From an uncultured Eubacteriales bacterium (GTDB taxonomy: Bacteria > Bacillota > Clostridia > Christensenellales > Aristaeellaceae), in NCBI GenBank assembly GCA_944349545.1, contig CALVNG010000001.1, positions 20,222 through 84,221 of the forward strand: a stretch of 64,000 nucleotides of DNA. The letters are read 5' to 3'. The translations under genes were made by a program, and so were the position numbers. This document shows positions 15,978 to 24,641 of this stretch, piece after piece (the stretch's first letter is position 1; the number at the start of each line of letters is the position of its first letter). The notes beneath the pieces are model-generated. The model ran no database searches. It was not told the DNA's origin and worked only from the letters and a program-made list of their open reading frames with translations.

Positions 15978-16898
15978 TCATGACAAGCCTTGTACCAGCG
16001 CCGTCCTGGCCAGCATACAGGCCCCGCGCACGGCGTCGCCCTGCCCGGAAACCACCTCCAGATCGGGGTGAACAAGGGCCAGCTGCTCCACCAGGCGACC
16101 GCGAAGCCAGGCGTTGTGCTCGATCACCCCGCCGGACAGAGCCGCGCGGGCAGGGAAAAGCGGCATCTGCCGCATCACCGAGTCCAGCAGCAGCGCCAGC
16201 TCGTTGGCGGCCGCCCTGGCAATATCCGCCGCAAGGGGATCGTCCTCCACGCGATCCAGCACCAGCCCGGCTGCGGTCGCCACCACCGCCTTTTCGAAGC
16301 GGTGATGCAGCATTTCCACAAAATCCTCCGGGCAGGAAAGCGAAAAATGCTTCACCAGATCCGCCAGCAGCGTTGTTTCCAGATCACGCCCCTCGCGGGA
16401 CCGCATCGCCCGACGGATGGCCTGCCATGCGATCCACAGCGCGCTTCCCTCGTCGCCCAGCATGTAGCCAAGCCCTCCGGCGCGCGCGGTACGGCCCTCA
16501 TGGTTGCGCGCCAGCGCCAGCGAGCCCGTTCCCGCGATGAGGCAGTAGCCCTCCGTGCTTTTCAGGGCGCCTACCAGCAGCGTCTCGCCATCGTTACACA
16601 GGTATATGCGGCACTGTGGCAACAGACGGCGGAAAAAGTCGGAAAAGACTTCCTTTTCGGCTGGACGGCTCAGTCCCGCGGAGCCCAGGCAGCCGGCTTT
16701 TAGTCTTTCCAGTGAAACGCCGGAGGAACGCAGGAGACTGACAATGTTCTGCATGGCGGCATCCCGACCCACACTGTACATGTTGGTAGAGCCGCCGGCA
16801 AACCGTCCGAGCTCCCGCCCATCCTCCAGGCTGAACAGGCATAGACGTGAGCGCGTGCCGCCGCCGTCGATTCCAAAGCCGATCTCGCACATGGGCAT
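15978..16898 (-). CDS. BadF/BadG-type amino-sugar kinase (MurK/NagK-like)
   Basis: A 306-residue ASKHA-fold kinase. It has the phosphate-1 motif GFGIDGGGTRSRLCLF at the N-terminus, GSLALARN with GTG as phosphate 2, and ALSGGVIEHNAWLRGRL as the adenosine motif. This family includes the N-acetylglucosamine kinase and the Clostridium MurK that phosphorylates MurNAc and GlcNAc at the 6-position. The gene's start overlaps the epimerase stop (TGATG) and it shares the locus with murQ and murR, so MurNAc or another N-acetylated amino sugar is the probable substrate. Confidence 0.88.
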   Translation of the reverse strand: MPMCEIGFGIDGGGTRSRLCLFSLEDGRELGRFAGGSTNMYSVGRDAAMQNIVSLLRSSGVSLERLKAGCLGSAGLSRPAEKEVFSDFFRRLLPQCRIYLCNDGETLLVGALKSTEGYCLIAGTGSLALARNHEGRTARAGGLGYMLGDEGSALWIAWQAIRRAMRSREGRDLETTLLADLVKHFSLSCPEDFVEMLHHRFEKAVVATAAGLVLDRVEDDPLAADIARAAANELALLLDSVMRQMPLFPARAALSGGVIEHNAWLRGRLVEQLALVHPDLEVVSGQGDAVRGACMLARTALVQGLS

Positions 16899-18079
16899 CA
16901 CTTCTTCGCCATTTCATGGAGCCACCGCTCGCAGACCATCAACATGCGGGGCAGGTGGAAAAAGCCCTTCCACTTGCCGCCCTTCAGGCCAAAGACCGGG
17001 CGGCCCTCACGGTCCAGATAGCCGTACCACTCGCCGTATTCATGATCGGAAAAATGCTCGAAGGAATAGGCATGCAACCGTTTGAACCATTCCAGATGCT
17101 CCTGACTGCCGGTCAGCTTGTACGCGAGCAGGAAGGCGTTGATGGCTTCGGCGTGTACCCACCACAGCTTCATCTGCGATTCCAGCTTGTCCGTGGGGTA
17201 ACCCATATAGTCCTGATAGTAGAACAGGCCGCCGTATTCCCTGTCCCATCCGCGTTCTACGGCCCACAGCATGATCTGCGCCACATCGTCCACCATGTCG
17301 CGCCGGCCCAGGTCGTTTGCCACGTCCATGATAAACCACAGGTTTTCCAGCGCGTGTCCGGGATTGAGCAGCCGCCCCTCCATGACGTCAAACAGGTGCC
17401 CGCCGTCGGGCAGCACGCGCTCAAACACACACTTGCGCTCGCGGTCCACATGGCGGCGGAAGAACAGGTCCAGGTTTTCCTCCACGATGGGGTCCAGCTC
17501 GGCGTCGGGCACAAAGCCCCGCAGCTCGCGCGCCATCATCATCTGGATCATGGGCATGGCCATGGCGCACAGGCTGCGCGCCCCTGCGACCGCCTTCGTC
17601 CATACGCCCTTGGGATGATCCTTGCGCTTTTGGATGCGGCGGTAGATGTCCAGCGCCTCCGCGTGCGCCTGCTCGTCGCCTGTGACGCGCGAATACTCGG
17701 CCAGCGCCGTGCACATGAAGCAGTCGGAAAAGATGTTGTAGGGATGAATCAGGGGGGCTCCCTGCCGGTCCATGGCAAAATAGTAGTCGCCGTTTTCCGC
17801 CCTGCCGTGCGCCTGCATGAACGCAACGCCCAGTCGGGCGGCCTCCACCCATTCCGGCCGGACGCCATACACGGAGCAGAGCTTGGAAAACATCCAGATT
17901 TCACGGCCCTGCATCCAGGCGTATTTGTCGGTGTCAAACACCGTGCCGTCGCGCTCCAGCAGCGTCAGATAGCCGCCGCACTCGCGGTCCAGCGAGTGAT
18001 TGAGCCAGAAGGGCACCACATAGTCAAACAGCTCCTTGCGGTATAGCTCATGATAGGCCTTGATCTCCGTGGGTTCCAT
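16898..18079 (-). CDS. N-acylglucosamine 2-epimerase family protein (AGE)
   Basis: A 393-residue (alpha/alpha)6-barrel epimerase. Recognisable pieces are NHSLDRECGGYLTLLERDG near the N-terminus, KYAWMQGREIWMFSKL, NPGHALENLWFIMDVA with the family His, and WWVHAEAINAFLLAYKLT near the C-terminus. AGE enzymes interconvert GlcNAc and ManNAc; relatives epimerise mannose or cellobiose, so the exact sugar is open. The start at 18079 has AGGAGG nine bases upstream. It lies between the importer and the kinase, consistent with processing the imported sugar. Confidence 0.9.
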   Translation of the reverse strand: MEPTEIKAYHELYRKELFDYVVPFWLNHSLDRECGGYLTLLERDGTVFDTDKYAWMQGREIWMFSKLCSVYGVRPEWVEAARLGVAFMQAHGRAENGDYYFAMDRQGAPLIHPYNIFSDCFMCTALAEYSRVTGDEQAHAEALDIYRRIQKRKDHPKGVWTKAVAGARSLCAMAMPMIQMMMARELRGFVPDAELDPIVEENLDLFFRRHVDRERKCVFERVLPDGGHLFDVMEGRLLNPGHALENLWFIMDVANDLGRRDMVDDVAQIMLWAVERGWDREYGGLFYYQDYMGYPTDKLESQMKLWWVHAEAINAFLLAYKLTGSQEHLEWFKRLHAYSFEHFSDHEYGEWYGYLDREGRPVFGLKGGKWKGFFHLPRMLMVCERWLHEMAKK

Positions 18080-18129
18080 TTCAAAACGCCTCCTGTACGG
18101 ACGGTACGGCGCAGGACGCCGCCTCGCGC

Positions 18130-18984
18130 CTATTTGATGGCGCCGGCCGTCAGACCCTTGATGAAGTATTTGGACATGAACAGGTACAAAAGAAGCATGG
18201 GCACGATGGCGATGGAAAGACCGGTAAAGAGCAGGTCCCACTTGGTAGAGTGCTGTCCGATGAAGCTGGACAGGCCCACGGGCAGGGTCTTGAACTTGTC
18301 GGACTGGATAAAGACCAGCGGGAAGAAGAAATCGTTCCAGATGGGCACGGCGTTGTAAATGGTGGCCAGCGCGATGGAGGGCGCCGTGATGGGCATGACG
18401 ATCTGGCTGTAGATGCGCAGATCGCTGCACCCGTCGATGCGCGCGGCCTGCTCCAGCTCGCCGGGGATGGTCCGCATGAAGCCGGAGAGAATGAACACCG
18501 TGGAGGGCAGGCCCATGGCAATGAATACCAGAATCACCGAAAACGGGTTGTCCATCAGCCCCAGGCTTTTTACAATCTGGAAAAGCGGAATGACGGCCGC
18601 CTTTAGCGGCAGCATGATGCCGCTCAAAAACAGCATGTACAGCAGCGTGTTTCCCCGGAATTTGTAGCGGGCGATGCCATAGGCGGCCATGGAGCCAAGC
18701 AGCACCACAAAGACCATCGCACAGCCGGTAAAGAGCAGACTGTTAAGGAAATAACGCCCAAAACCCTTGTCAACCCAGATGGTGACATAGTTTTCAAAGG
18801 AATAGGATTCGGGCAGGGAAAAGGGCCTGAGCATGATGTCGCGGGTGGATTTGAAGGAGGAAATCACCATGTTGAACAAAGGATAGATGATCAAAACTAC
18901 GTAGGTCAGCATCACCAGCTGAAGCAGAATGATAAACAGCTTTTTCCCGGGGCTCGCGTTGCGGTAGCGCATGCCGGTATTCAC
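18130..18984 (-). CDS. Carbohydrate ABC transporter permease, MalG/LplC type
   Basis: A 284-residue inner-membrane permease with six hydrophobic spans. The EAA loop that contacts the ATPase is EQAARIDGCSDLRIYSQIVM-like (about residues 195-215) and the C-terminus YFIKGLTAGAIK is the usual CUT1 ending. It starts at a GTG overlapping the stop of the partner permease, preceded by AAGGAGGTGG. With the second permease and binding protein it forms a CUT1 sugar importer. No ATPase is encoded in the operon. Confidence 0.93.
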   Translation of the reverse strand: MNTGMRYRNASPGKKLFIILLQLVMLTYVVLIIYPLFNMVISSFKSTRDIMLRPFSLPESYSFENYVTIWVDKGFGRYFLNSLLFTGCAMVFVVLLGSMAAYGIARYKFRGNTLLYMLFLSGIMLPLKAAVIPLFQIVKSLGLMDNPFSVILVFIAMGLPSTVFILSGFMRTIPGELEQAARIDGCSDLRIYSQIVMPITAPSIALATIYNAVPIWNDFFFPLVFIQSDKFKTLPVGLSSFIGQHSTKWDLLFTGLSIAIVPMLLLYLFMSKYFIKGLTAGAIK

Positions 18985-19898
18985 AGTTCCACCTCCTTGG
19001 ACTTGGTAAAGAGGATGGAGCACAGCGAAATGCCGAAGGTCATCAAATAGATAATCACGGCGATGGCCGATCCGATGCCGATTTCCGGCGCGCCGGAATC
19101 CACCGATCCGAAGGCGGTGCGGTAGAACAGCGTTCCGATGGTGTCGGTTGCATAGTTGGGCGGACCGTCCAGTCCGGCCATGGTATAGACCTGCTCAAAT
19201 ACGTTCAGGCTGCCGATGATGGTCAGCACCGAAATGATGGTGATGGAGGGGACGATCAGCGGCAGAACAATCCTGAAAAACATCTGCCATTCGTTCACGC
19301 CATCCAGATAAGCCGCTTCGGTACATTCTGCGGGCACGTTGTCAATGGCGCTCATAAACACCAGCGTGGGGAAACCAACCCAGCGCCAGATGTTGACTGC
19401 GATGATCGTATACGTCGCAATGGACCCGTCTCCCAGCCAGGCGCGGGTCAGGTCCTGGCGGCCCATGAGGGATAGCAGGCTGTTGACCATGCCCTTGGGC
19501 TTGAGGTACAGCCCCCAGAGGAAGCCCACTGCGATGATGGAAAACAGCACGGGAATGAAGAAAATGCGGCGGTATGTACCGTGGCCGGCAATGCCGCGGC
19601 TGAGCACATAGCCAAAGAGAATGCCCAGGGTATTTTGCACCAGCATGGTGACAACGAACCATTTCACGTTGTTTCCCAAGGCATTTGCAAAGCGTTCCTG
19701 ATAAGGATAGCCGGTGAAAAGCTTCTTGAAGTTCTCCAGCCCGATGAACTCCCCCCGAATAAGCTGGTTCCAGCTGAAGAAGCTGTTGAACAGCGACATG
19801 AACAGGGGCATCAGAATAAAGACAAACACAATGGCGGCGCCGGGCAGAACAAAGAAGGTGACCCAGGCGGCCTTTTTCCAGTTTCGGGCCTTGGTCAT
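18981..19898 (-). CDS. Carbohydrate ABC transporter permease, MalF/LplB type
   Basis: A 305-residue permease with about six spans and an EAA loop (CTEAAYLDGVNEWQMFFRIV). The N-terminal span WVTFFVLPGAAIVFVFILMP and the C-terminal ending LCSILFTKSKEVEL are typical of the CUT1 MalF-like subunit. AGGAGG is seven bases before the start at 19898. A stable hairpin separates it from the binding-protein gene upstream, which would lower its expression relative to that gene. Confidence 0.93.
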   Translation of the reverse strand: MTKARNWKKAAWVTFFVLPGAAIVFVFILMPLFMSLFNSFFSWNQLIRGEFIGLENFKKLFTGYPYQERFANALGNNVKWFVVTMLVQNTLGILFGYVLSRGIAGHGTYRRIFFIPVLFSIIAVGFLWGLYLKPKGMVNSLLSLMGRQDLTRAWLGDGSIATYTIIAVNIWRWVGFPTLVFMSAIDNVPAECTEAAYLDGVNEWQMFFRIVLPLIVPSITIISVLTIIGSLNVFEQVYTMAGLDGPPNYATDTIGTLFYRTAFGSVDSGAPEIGIGSAIAVIIYLMTFGISLCSILFTKSKEVEL

Positions 19899-19939
19899 GG
19901 CAGTACCTCCTGGCGGCAGGCGTTGGGGATGCAAAGGCG

Positions 19940-19973
19940 AGCGGGAGAAGCCGCATGGTCGGCTTCTCCCGCT
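19940..19973 (-). promoter_or_regulatory. Intercistronic stem-loop between binding protein and permeases
   Basis: A perfect 14-bp stem (19940-19953 with 19960-19973) with a six-base loop and no T-run. Such stems behind binding-protein genes protect the upstream mRNA or attenuate transcription so the binding protein is made in excess. Confidence 0.65.
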
Positions 19974-19987
19974 GCGCGCGAAGGGGT

Positions 19988-21244
19988 TTACTTCTGGAAG
20001 GGCTCGTAGTAGGCGGCGATCCCGTCCTGCACAACCTGACAGGTTTCCTCGGCGGAAGCCTTGTCGACCATCAGATCCTGCGCGGCGGACTGGAACAGGG
20101 ACGATCCGGTGGGCTGCTCATAACGGAAGCCGACCAGGAAGATATAGGGAGTGGCGTTCTCCTGCAGCTCCAGCACCTTGGCGATAAAGGGGTTGGCGGA
20201 CACGTCCACACCGGGGATGGCCGAAACCATGGCCAGCTCGCTCACGATGCGCTCGCCGAATTCGGGGGTGGCCAAGTACTTGATGAAGCGAAGGGCCGCA
20301 TCCTGCTTCTTGGTGGTGGCGGAGATGGAGAAGTTCATATCGGCGTACACCGACACATAGGCGGGATCGTCCGCGGTCAGTCCGGGCACGGCGAACACGT
20401 CGTAGGACAGGTCGGGATTCTCCGCGCTGAAATAGCCGGCCTCGTAGGAGCCGCCTACAAAGTGCGCGCTGATCTCGTTGATGAAATTGGCCTGCATGTC
20501 GGTGTAGGCCACGCCTTCAAACATATCGGGCATATAGGGAGCCAGATCCTTGATCTTCTGCACGGAATCCACGAAAACGGGGTCCATGAAGGTGGTTTCG
20601 CCGGTGATGACCTTGTCGTAGAAATCGTTGCCGCCGTAGAAGGAGGGGCCTACGCCGCCAAAGAGAAATTCGCAGCACCAGCCCTCTTTGGTACCGTTGG
20701 CCAGGGCCTCGTAGCCGGCGGCCTTGCAGGCCTCCAGGTTGGCAAGGAACGCATCCCATGTGGTGGGAACGCTCAGCCCCAGCTCCTCGTAGATTTTGGT
20801 GTTGTAGAAGCACAGCATGGTCTGGCTCACGGCGGGCACGCCGTAGATTTTACCGTCGGTGATGGAGGTGGCGCCGCCGCGGGCGGAGTCAGAGAAGTCC
20901 GCCAGCTCTGGCATCAGCTCATCCAGCGCCAGCATGTAGCCGGAGTCGGCGAAGGTTTGCAGCCCGCCGTACGCCCGGCTCATGAACACGTCGGGCGCGC
21001 CGTCGCCAGCGGCCAGCGCCGCGGAAAGAATGGTGTTGTATTCGGTGTTCTTGATGGCATTCTGGACAACCTTGATGTCGGGATTGGCAGCCTCGAAGTC
21101 CGCAATTACGGCATCGTAGAACGCCGTGTCCTCGGGTCGCCAGGTCCAGAAGGAGATTTCTGTGACTTCTTCGGCCAGCGCGGGAATTGTCAGCGCGCTC
21201 AGCAGCAGACAGAGGGTCAGACAAATGCCAAGGAACTTTTTCAT
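19988..21244 (-). CDS. Sugar ABC transporter substrate-binding protein
   Basis: A 418-residue extracellular solute-binding protein (family 1, MalE/UgpB-like) with EISFWTWRPEDTAFYDAVIA following the signal peptide, DIKVVQNAIKNTEYNTIL, GKIYGVPAVSQTMLCFYNTK and FIKYLATPEFGERI. It begins with a signal peptide MKKFLGICLTLCLLLSALTI that ends ALA-EEV and has no lipobox cysteine, which is unusual for a Gram-positive binding protein that must be tethered. First gene of the importer operon; a promoter lies 47 bases upstream. Confidence 0.93.
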   Translation of the reverse strand: MKKFLGICLTLCLLLSALTIPALAEEVTEISFWTWRPEDTAFYDAVIADFEAANPDIKVVQNAIKNTEYNTILSAALAAGDGAPDVFMSRAYGGLQTFADSGYMLALDELMPELADFSDSARGGATSITDGKIYGVPAVSQTMLCFYNTKIYEELGLSVPTTWDAFLANLEACKAAGYEALANGTKEGWCCEFLFGGVGPSFYGGNDFYDKVITGETTFMDPVFVDSVQKIKDLAPYMPDMFEGVAYTDMQANFINEISAHFVGGSYEAGYFSAENPDLSYDVFAVPGLTADDPAYVSVYADMNFSISATTKKQDAALRFIKYLATPEFGERIVSELAMVSAIPGVDVSANPFIAKVLELQENATPYIFLVGFRYEQPTGSSLFQSAAQDLMVDKASAEETCQVVQDGIAAYYEPFQK

Positions 21245-21290
21245 GGTGAGTCGCTCCTTTCAGTTTTTTCGCGTGCCGGTTCTTAGCCAC

Positions 21291-21350
21291 AGGATATCAG
21301 ACCTTTTTGATTTCGTCAATAGAATTTCGTGATTTTCAAAAATTAATTTC
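21291..21350 (-). promoter_or_regulatory. Promoter of the importer operon with candidate MurR operator
   Basis: On the minus strand TTGACG (21314-21319) and TATCCT (21291-21296) are 17 bases apart. A perfect palindrome AAATTAATTT (21340-21349) within a GAAAT/ATTTC-rich stretch lies just upstream of the -35 and resembles RpiR/MurR-type operators. The whole block is strikingly AT-rich. Confidence 0.6.
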
Positions 21351-21476
21351 ATTGAGGATTATTTAATAAAACATAAATATATAATAATTATCCAAAAAAC
21401 AATCAAAATAAAAGTACAAACTATACTCAAACAAAGAAAATAAATACAATAAACTAATGATTAGACGAAAAGAATG

Positions 21477-21505
21477 TTGAATCGATACTTTTTTTCGTGT
21501 ATAAT
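21477..21505 (+). promoter_or_regulatory. Sigma-A promoter of murR-murQ
   Basis: TTGAAT (21477-21482), a 17-base spacer, then a perfect TATAAT (21500-21505), 53 bases before the murR start. It faces away from the importer promoter, leaving about 150 AT-rich bases as a shared control region. Confidence 0.8.
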
Positions 21506-21557
21506 TGTAGCAGAATACGGGCGTCCGAAACAGGCTGAAATCGGGGAGGTGCGCAAA

Positions 21558-22427
21558 ATGGGGGATTGCATCGTCCGGCTTGGGCAGCTGATAGACCAGC
21601 TCCCGCCGGCGGAGGCACGGGTGGCGCGCTATCTGCTGGACCATTGTCAGGAGGTTATCGGCCAACCCATCGAAAAGGTATCCGAAGCCTGCCAGACCAG
21701 CAAGACCACCGTGGTGCGGCTGTGCAAGCAGCTCGGATTCAAGGGGTACAAGGCGCTCTCCATCGCACTGTCGATGGAGCTGGCCAGCGGCGGTGAAAAC
21801 CGGATCTCCTATCAGGACATCACCCCCGGAGACGACCTTCACACCATCATCGACCGGGTGAGCCAGCATACGCAGGCCGCCATTGCGGATACTGTTCGCG
21901 TACTTCGGGAAGAGGACCTTCTGCGAGCGGTGGACGTACTCGACCGTGCGGGGCGCGTCGATTTTTACGGGGTGGGCACTTCCGCGCTGGTAGCGTTGGA
22001 TGCCCAGCAGAAATTTCAGCGCCTGTGCCGTGATACGCAGACCAGTCTCGATCCGCATGTTCAGGTGGTTACAGCCAGCCGCCTGGGAAAGGGGGACGCC
22101 GCCGTGCTCTTTTCCTATTCCGGCGAGACCGAGGACATGCTGGACACGCTCAGCGTAGCCAAAAAGGGAGGCGCGACAACCATTTCAGTTACGCGCTACG
22201 GAGCCAACCGCCTTAGCCGGGAAGCGGATATTTCCTTATTCGTCGCTTCCTCCGAGATGCTGGTGCGCTCCGCCGCCATGACCAGCCGCATCGCCATGAT
22301 GCACGTGGTCGATATCCTTTATTCCGCCGTGGCCGCGCAGGGATACGATCGTTACAAGCCCTTCCTTGACAAGACGCATCTGGCCGGACGCGAAAAACGG
22401 CGCAGCCAGCACGAGCGGCGCAGATGA
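21558..22427 (+). CDS. murR: MurR/RpiR family transcriptional regulator
   Basis: A 289-residue regulator with an N-terminal HTH (about residues 1-75; LPPAEARVARYLLDHCQEV, then EACQTSKTTVVRLCKQLGF) and a C-terminal SIS sugar-phosphate domain (about 110-260; FYGVGTSALVALDAQQKFQR, FSYSGETEDML). The start at 21558 is set by GGGAGGTG; the frame is open further upstream but without a ribosome site. It is divergent from the importer/epimerase/kinase operon and is followed at once by murQ, so it most likely senses MurNAc-6-P or GlcNAc-6-P and controls both directions. Confidence 0.92.
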   Translation: MGDCIVRLGQLIDQLPPAEARVARYLLDHCQEVIGQPIEKVSEACQTSKTTVVRLCKQLGFKGYKALSIALSMELASGGENRISYQDITPGDDLHTIIDRVSQHTQAAIADTVRVLREEDLLRAVDVLDRAGRVDFYGVGTSALVALDAQQKFQRLCRDTQTSLDPHVQVVTASRLGKGDAAVLFSYSGETEDMLDTLSVAKKGGATTISVTRYGANRLSREADISLFVASSEMLVRSAAMTSRIAMMHVVDILYSAVAAQGYDRYKPFLDKTHLAGREKRRSQHERRR

Positions 22428-22452
22428 CGACAACTGACATGGGGAGAAAAGC

Positions 22453-23370
22453 ATGGAGGCAAGAAGGTATTTATCCGGGCTGGGCACGGAACAGATCAAT
22501 GCCGAAAGCGCCGCGCTGGACACGCTGGACGGACAGGCGATCGCGGCTCTGATGAACCGACAGGACCAGGGTGCGGTGGAGGCTGTGGCACGCGCCGTGC
22601 CGGTCATCGGACGCGTGATTGACGAGATCGCATGCCGCTTTTCCCGCGGAGGACGGCTGCTTTATACCGGCGCAGGTACCAGCGGACGTCTGGGCGTCCT
22701 GGACGCGTCCGAATGCCCGCCCACGTTTGGCGTGCCGTCCGCCATGGTGCAGGGCATCATTGCCGGAGGAGACGTTGCGCTTCGCCATGCCGTGGAAGGC
22801 GCGGAGGACGACTATGAACAGGGTCAGACCGATTTGAAAAAGGCGGGCTTGGGTCGGGACGACGTGGTGGTGGCCATCAGCGCCAGCGGCTTTGCGCCTT
22901 ACTGCGTTGGCGCGCTGGACTACGCCCGCGGCGTTGGCGCGCTGGCGGTGTCGCTTGCCTGCAATGAGCATACGGAGCTAGCCCGGCACGCGGACCTGGC
23001 CATCGAGGCCCCCACCGGCCCGGAGGTACTGATGGGTTCGACGCGCCTGAAAGCGGGCACCGCCACCAAGATGATCCTCAACATGCTCACCACCGGTGCG
23101 ATGGCGCGCACGGGACGAGTGTATCAGAACCTGATGGTGGACCTGTGCGTCTCCAACAGCAAGCTCTCCGATCGGGCGCTGCGCATCCTGCGACATGCGG
23201 CGGGCGTGGAGGAGGAGACGGCCGCAAGGCTTCTCAAGGAGGCCGGAGGCAGCGTCAAGACCGCAATTGTTATGAGCCTTGGCAATGCAAACGCGGATGA
23301 GGCCCGCCGTGCCCTGGAGGAGACGGGAGGCTGGGTTGGACCGGCCATCGAAAAGCTGGGCCGCCGATAG
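22453..23370 (+). CDS. murQ: N-acetylmuramic acid 6-phosphate etherase
   Basis: A 305-residue SIS-domain lyase that splits the lactyl ether of MurNAc-6-P to give GlcNAc-6-P and D-lactate. Signature GAGTSGRLGVLDASECPPTF (residues about 75-94) and EAPTGPEVLMGSTRLKAGTA are near-invariant in MurQ. The catalytic Glu lies in the SECPP segment. AGAAAAG precedes the start, and murR ends 26 bases upstream. Together with the divergent kinase it completes the MurNAc to GlcNAc-6-P route. Confidence 0.95.
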   Translation: MEARRYLSGLGTEQINAESAALDTLDGQAIAALMNRQDQGAVEAVARAVPVIGRVIDEIACRFSRGGRLLYTGAGTSGRLGVLDASECPPTFGVPSAMVQGIIAGGDVALRHAVEGAEDDYEQGQTDLKKAGLGRDDVVVAISASGFAPYCVGALDYARGVGALAVSLACNEHTELARHADLAIEAPTGPEVLMGSTRLKAGTATKMILNMLTTGAMARTGRVYQNLMVDLCVSNSKLSDRALRILRHAAGVEEETAARLLKEAGGSVKTAIVMSLGNANADEARRALEETGGWVGPAIEKLGRR

Positions 23371-23396
23371 GTGTGCGGAGGCAGATAAAACGCAGC

Positions 23397-23425
23397 AGGG
23401 GTTTGGGGCGATGCCTCAAACCCCT
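23397..23425 (+). terminator. Hairpin after murQ
   Basis: AGGGGTTTG / CAAACCCCT stem with an 11-base loop, 27 bases past the stop. It has no T-run, so termination is uncertain. Confidence 0.5.
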
Positions 23426-23611
23426 AAAGGCCGTGCGGTATGCCGGCCCAATCGTTAAATGCGATTTTTCCGGAAATTGCAGTTTCAGCAGGCTGATAGC
23501 ACGGTATATTCAAATCACAGCGGAACTGGAAACCACAGACGCTTTGCAATGCCTGCGAAAGGAAAGTACGCAAAGCGCGCCTGCCAAACGAAATGGAAGG
23601 GAGCTTGAATC

Positions 23612-23986
23612 ATGGAGCAAAGGTTTTTCATCTGCAAGCATTGCGGCAACATCATTGCCATGGTCAGGGACAGCGGCGTGCCAGTGGTATGCTGCGGAGA
23701 GAAGATGCAGGAGATCGTCCCGGGCACGACGGACGCCGCCGTTGAGAAACATGTGCCCGTCTATACGGTGGAGGGAAACACCGTGAGGGTCACAGTAGGC
23801 GCCGTGGATCATCCGATGCTGCCGGAACACTACATCGAGTGGGTGTCGCTACAGACCCGTCAGGGCAATCAGCGCAAGGCGCTGAAACCCGGCGACGCGC
23901 CCAAGGTGTGCTTTGCCATCTGCGAGGGGGACGAGGTGGAAGCTGTTTACGCCTACTGCAACCTGCACAGCCTCTGGAAAGCATGA
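23612..23986 (+). CDS. dfx: Superoxide reductase (desulfoferrodoxin, 2Fe type)
   Basis: A 124-residue protein that reduces superoxide to peroxide in anaerobes. The N-terminal desulforedoxin site has CKHCG and VVCCG (four Cys ligands of centre I). The C-terminal barrel has the centre II ligands: His in EKHVPVY, DHPM, PEHYIEW, and Cys/His in [10 protein letters not shown]. Length and ligand set are complete. It begins a three-gene oxidative-stress cassette with two rubredoxin/rubrerythrin proteins; GGAAGGGAGC precedes the start. Confidence 0.96.
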   Translation: MEQRFFICKHCGNIIAMVRDSGVPVVCCGEKMQEIVPGTTDAAVEKHVPVYTVEGNTVRVTVGAVDHPMLPEHYIEWVSLQTRQGNQRKALKPGDAPKVCFAICEGDEVEAVYAYCNLHSLWKA

Positions 23987-23999
23987 GGAGGTGTCAGCG

Positions 24000-24638
24000 A
24001 TGAAATACGTGTGCTCCATCTGCGGATATGTGTATGATGAAGCAAGGGAAGCCACTCCCTTTGGGCAGCTGTCGGACAGCTGGGTCTGCCCTTTGTGCGG
24101 CGCGCCAAAGAGCGCGTTCGTCCCAGAAAGCGCGCAGCCGTCCGCGCCAACCGCCCGCAAGCCCGTCTCGATAGATCCCGACGCGCAAAGGCTGTCTCCG
24201 GGTGCGATGGCCGCGCTGTTTTCCAATCTGGCCAGGGGCTGTGAAAAGCAGTACAAGCCGAAGGAACAGGCGCTGTTTATGGAAATAGCCGACTATTTTG
24301 CCGCCGCTGCGCCGGAGGTGACCGAGGCGGATGAAAAGCTGATCGCTCGGATTGTGGAAACCGACCTGGCGCAACGGTATCCAGACCTCACCGCCGCCGC
24401 CGTGCAAGCGCAGGACCGGGGAACCCAACGCATCTGCGTATGGGGAGAGAAGGTCACGCGCATGGTCCAATCCCTCCTCAGCCGCTACGAAAAGGAGGGC
24501 GAGGCGTTTCTTGAGGGCAATGACATATGGGTGTGCACCGTATGCGGCTTTATCTACGTGGGTAAGAGCGCACCGGCGCTTTGTCCGGTCTGCAAGGTGC
24601 CGGATTGGAAATTTGAAAAGATCGAGGGGAGGGCATAA
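24000..24638 (+). CDS. Protein with rubredoxin domains at both ends
   Basis: A 212-residue protein. Residues 1-45 form a full rubredoxin ([11 protein letters not shown], then [13 protein letters not shown]). Residues about 60-170 are helical without a full diiron motif. Residues 175-212 form a second rubredoxin-like knuckle ([10 protein letters not shown], then [16 protein letters not shown]) of the rubrerythrin type. The start at 24000 lies 13 bases past the superoxide reductase stop with GGAGGTG. It probably shuttles electrons to superoxide reductase or to the rubrerythrin fusion downstream; the middle domain is unassigned. Confidence 0.85.
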   Translation: MKYVCSICGYVYDEAREATPFGQLSDSWVCPLCGAPKSAFVPESAQPSAPTARKPVSIDPDAQRLSPGAMAALFSNLARGCEKQYKPKEQALFMEIADYFAAAAPEVTEADEKLIARIVETDLAQRYPDLTAAAVQAQDRGTQRICVWGEKVTRMVQSLLSRYEKEGEAFLEGNDIWVCTVCGFIYVGKSAPALCPVCKVPDWKFEKIEGRA

Positions 24639-24641
24639 GGC

